The notes beneath the pieces were generated by a model. That model ran no database searches, was not told where the DNA came from, and saw only the letters and a list, made by a program, of their open reading frames with translations. Shown here piece by piece: positions 59,681 to 64,000 of a stretch of DNA of 64,000 bases (positions are counted from its first letter, which is position 1; each line of letters starts with the position of its first letter). The position numbers and the translations under genes were made by a program. Location: positions 1 through 64,000 of the forward strand of contig JALNWY010000001.1 in NCBI GenBank assembly GCA_023230665.1. The letters are read 5' to 3'. The stretch comes from Deltaproteobacteria bacterium (GTDB lineage Bacteria > Desulfobacterota > Desulfomonilia > UBA1062).

Positions 59681-62101
59681 TCAGGCCTCCTCGCCCACGT
59701 TTCTGGTGAAGTCAATGATCTTTTCGTTTTCCTTCATCCTGATGGCGCGCACCCCCTGCGCAGAGCGCGTCGAGGTTGTGCGTATCTGGGACACCGGCAT
59801 CCGGATGATCTGTCCGGATGTGGAGATGATCATGAGCTCGTCGGTTCTCTGAACCACCCTGATCCCCACCAGATTGCCCGTCTTTTTCGTGATATGCACC
59901 GTCAGCACGCCTTTGCCGGCCCGTTTCTGGACAGGATACCTGTTCACCGGGGTCTTCTTGCCATAGCCGAACTCCGTGAGGTTGATCACGTAGTCCTCGG
60001 GTGAGGTGATGACGTCCATCCCGACCACCAGATCGCCCTCGTCCAGACGAATGGCTCTCACGCCCTGGGCCTGCCTTCCCATGACCCTGACCTGATCTTC
60101 GGAGAAGATAATGGCCTTGCCATGGCCCGAGGCAACGATGATGTCGTCATTGCCGCTGGTGAGACGGGCGGATATCACTTTGTCCCCGGGCTCCAGGGTG
60201 CAGGCGATGATGCCGTTTTTGATGATGTTCGCAAAGTCTCGGAGCATGACTCGTTTGGTATACGCCTTTGCGGTGACCATCATCACCCTTGCGTCGGCCG
60301 TGAGATCAGACGCCACCAGGATGGCACAGATCCGCTCCTCTTTCTGCAGGGGCCGGATATTGACGATGGGTACCCCCTTCAGGGCCCTGTCGCGTTCGGG
60401 AACCTCATAGACCTTGGTGTGATACACCCTGCCGGTATTGGTGAAATAGAGGATCGAGGTATGATTGGAGGCAACAAAAATATGCTCGATAAAGTCGTCC
60501 TCCGTGGCGGCCCCGGCCCGTATGCCCACTCCACCCCGCTTCTGGGTCCGGTACTTGGTGAGCTCGGTGCGCTTGATATATCCCTTTCTCGTCATGGTGA
60601 CGACCATCTGCTCGTCGGGAATCAGCTCTTCGATATTGAATCCTCCTGCGGAACCGCGGACGATGAGTGATCTGCGCTCGTCGGCATACTTTTCCTTGAT
60701 CTCGATGAGCTCGCTCCTGATGACATTGAGCAGCTCTTCCCGGTCGGCGAGAATTTTTTCAAGACGAGCAATTTCTTCCATAAGCCTTTGATATTCATCG
60801 GTTATCTTGTCGCGCTCGAGTCCGGTGAGCCTTTGGAGTCTCATATCGAGAATGGCCTGCGCCTGGATCTCGCTCAGCTCGAACCGCTGCATGAGGTTGT
60901 CCCTGGCAACCTGCGGGGTGGACGAAGCCTTGATGATGGCCACCACCTCATCGATATTGTCCAGGGCCTTGAGCAATCCTTCGAGGATGTGAACCCGTGC
61001 CCTGGCCTTGCCCAGCTCGAAGATGCTCCTGCGGGTGACGACTTCCTCGCGGAAATCGAGGAACGCCTGGAGCAGCTCCTTGATGCCCATCACCTTGGGC
61101 CTTCCGTTATGGATGGCGAGCATATTCATGGAAAATGAGTTCTGGAGGTTGGTGAGCTTGTAGAGCTGCTTTTCGACCACCTCGGGTTGGGCTCCCCGTT
61201 TCAGATCGATCACCACGCGCATGCCGTCCTTGTCGGACTCGTCGCGGATATTGGAGATGCCGTCGATCTTCTTGTCCTGGGCCAAGATCGCGATCCTTTC
61301 AACCAGATCCGCCTTGTTCACCGTATAGGGAAGCTCGGTGATGATGATCTTCTCGCGGTTGCTGTCCCGCTCGATATCGACCTTCCCGCGTATTGTGATG
61401 ATTCCCCGGCCCGTTGCATAGGCCTTCTCGATCTCGCCGTTGGAAAAGATGATCCCTCCGGTGGGGAAGTCCGGGCCGGGGATGATCTTCATGATATCCG
61501 CAAGCCCGATTTCCGGTGAATCAATCAGAGAAATCAGGGCGGCTATGGTCTCGTCACTGTTGTGCGGAGGGATGCTCGTAGCCATTCCGACGGCGATTCC
61601 CGATGAACCGTTCAGCAGCAAAGCCGGTATCCGGGTGGGAAGGACGTCCGGCTCAAGCAGGGATTCATCGTAATTCGGGTGCATGTTCACGGTTTCTTTT
61701 TCGATATCCGAGAGCATTTCCTCGGCAAGGCGCTCCATCCGGATCTCGGTATATCGCATAGCAGCCGGTGGATCGCCGTCAATGGACCCGAAGTTGCCTT
61801 GGCCGTCCACCAGGGGATAGCGCATGGAGAAATCCTGGGCCATGCGGACAATGGTATCGTACACCGCGGAATCACCGTGGGGATGGTATTTACCAATGAC
61901 GTCTCCCACGATTCTCGCTGATTTCTTGTATGGCCGGTTATAGGTATTGGAAAGCTCGCTCATGGCGAACAATACCCTTCGGTGGACAGGCTTGAGGCCG
62001 TCCCTCACATCCGGGATGGCCCGCCCGATAATGACGCTCATGGAATAATCCAGGTATGAGCGCCTCATTTCCTGATCTATTGCTACTGAATCTGTCTTCA
62101 T
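59681..62101 (-). CDS. gyrA: DNA gyrase subunit A
   Basis: An 806-residue type II topoisomerase subunit. The catalytic tyrosine is Tyr117 in '[10 protein letters not shown]'. The quinolone-resistance region reads '[14 protein letters not shown]' with Ser78 and Asp82, the sensitive residues. The C-terminal beta-pinwheel carries a GyrA-box-like 'QKRGGVG'. ATG 62101 follows AAGGA. It is 27 bp downstream of gyrB on the same strand. Confidence 0.97.
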   Translation of the reverse strand: MKTDSVAIDQEMRRSYLDYSMSVIIGRAIPDVRDGLKPVHRRVLFAMSELSNTYNRPYKKSARIVGDVIGKYHPHGDSAVYDTIVRMAQDFSMRYPLVDGQGNFGSIDGDPPAAMRYTEIRMERLAEEMLSDIEKETVNMHPNYDESLLEPDVLPTRIPALLLNGSSGIAVGMATSIPPHNSDETIAALISLIDSPEIGLADIMKIIPGPDFPTGGIIFSNGEIEKAYATGRGIITIRGKVDIERDSNREKIIITELPYTVNKADLVERIAILAQDKKIDGISNIRDESDKDGMRVVIDLKRGAQPEVVEKQLYKLTNLQNSFSMNMLAIHNGRPKVMGIKELLQAFLDFREEVVTRRSIFELGKARARVHILEGLLKALDNIDEVVAIIKASSTPQVARDNLMQRFELSEIQAQAILDMRLQRLTGLERDKITDEYQRLMEEIARLEKILADREELLNVIRSELIEIKEKYADERRSLIVRGSAGGFNIEELIPDEQMVVTMTRKGYIKRTELTKYRTQKRGGVGIRAGAATEDDFIEHIFVASNHTSILYFTNTGRVYHTKVYEVPERDRALKGVPIVNIRPLQKEERICAILVASDLTADARVMMVTAKAYTKRVMLRDFANIIKNGIIACTLEPGDKVISARLTSGNDDIIVASGHGKAIIFSEDQVRVMGRQAQGVRAIRLDEGDLVVGMDVITSPEDYVINLTEFGYGKKTPVNRYPVQKRAGKGVLTVHITKKTGNLVGIRVVQRTDELMIISTSGQIIRMPVSQIRTTSTRSAQGVRAIRMKENEKIIDFTRNVGEEA

Positions 62102-62128
62102 GAATATTCCTTGTCGTATGAATGTATA

Positions 62129-64000
<1,872 letters not shown>

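Overview
The window looks like a stretch of chromosome from an anaerobic or microaerophilic deltaproteobacterium (Desulfobacterota). The evidence is moderately high GC, gene neighbourhoods typical of that group (rho-rpmE-prfA-prmC-murA-hisD; yggT-divIVA-yggU; gyrB-gyrA), rubrerythrin and flavodoxin, a cobalamin-dependent methionine synthase split over two genes, molybdopterin genes, and a heavy investment in acyl-CoA and polyhydroxyalkanoate (PHA) metabolism. The species is not identifiable by eye. I saw no rRNA, tRNA, CRISPR array, prophage or insertion sequence.

Layout. 1-5.3 kb: a PHA granule locus with a truncated PhaE-like gene, a PhaC-type synthase, three paralogous phasin-like proteins, the divergent regulator gene phaR and a second, shorter PhaC-like hydrolase. 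5.6-13.8 kb: an acyl-CoA module on the minus strand (histidine-phosphatase-fold protein, ACAD10/11-like acyl-CoA dehydrogenase, TetR regulator, APH-type kinase, SDR, 3-hydroxyacyl-CoA dehydrogenase), divergent from etfB-etfA and a gamma-carbonic-anhydrase-like gene. A TetR-type palindrome lies between the two divergent units. 13.8-17.9 kb: redox genes (periplasmic peroxiredoxin, a redoxin remnant, rubrerythrin, flavodoxin, thioredoxin-CcdA-TlpA). 17.9-21 kb: metH and its separate reactivation domain. 21.2-23.6 kb: an NDP-forming acyl-CoA synthetase alpha-type subunit and a ketopantoate-reductase-family gene. 23.8-30.9 kb: a TetR-regulated RbbA-type ABC export system ending in a B12-binding radical SAM gene. 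31-34.3 kb: a PilZ-like protein, moaA coupled to a DUF364 gene, and a MinD/FlhG-like ATPase.

34.4-47.5 kb is mostly housekeeping: smc; yggT-divIVA-yggU; a CBS protein; and the tightly packed minus-strand run rho, rpmE, prfA, prmC, murA, hisD and a tRNA nucleotidyltransferase-type gene. 47.7-51 kb holds a fadB-fadA type beta-oxidation pair with its own terminator and promoter. 51.3-54 kb has an HDOD protein coupled to a GAF-adenylate/guanylate cyclase. 54-59.6 kb contains moeA and a dksA-like-purL-purQ operon. The window ends in gyrA and a 5'-truncated gyrB, so the right edge is probably near dnaA/oriC.

The most interesting proposal is that the minus-strand operon between 5.6 and 11.3 kb degrades 4-hydroxy- or 4-oxo-acids. 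A kinase, an ACAD10/11-type dehydrogenase carrying Asp in place of the usual catalytic Glu, and an SDR occur together, as in the LvaA/LvaC/LvaD levulinate pathway of Pseudomonas putida. The product would be a 3-hydroxyacyl-CoA, which could enter beta-oxidation or the adjacent PHA machinery. This is inferred from domain content and motifs, not demonstrated.
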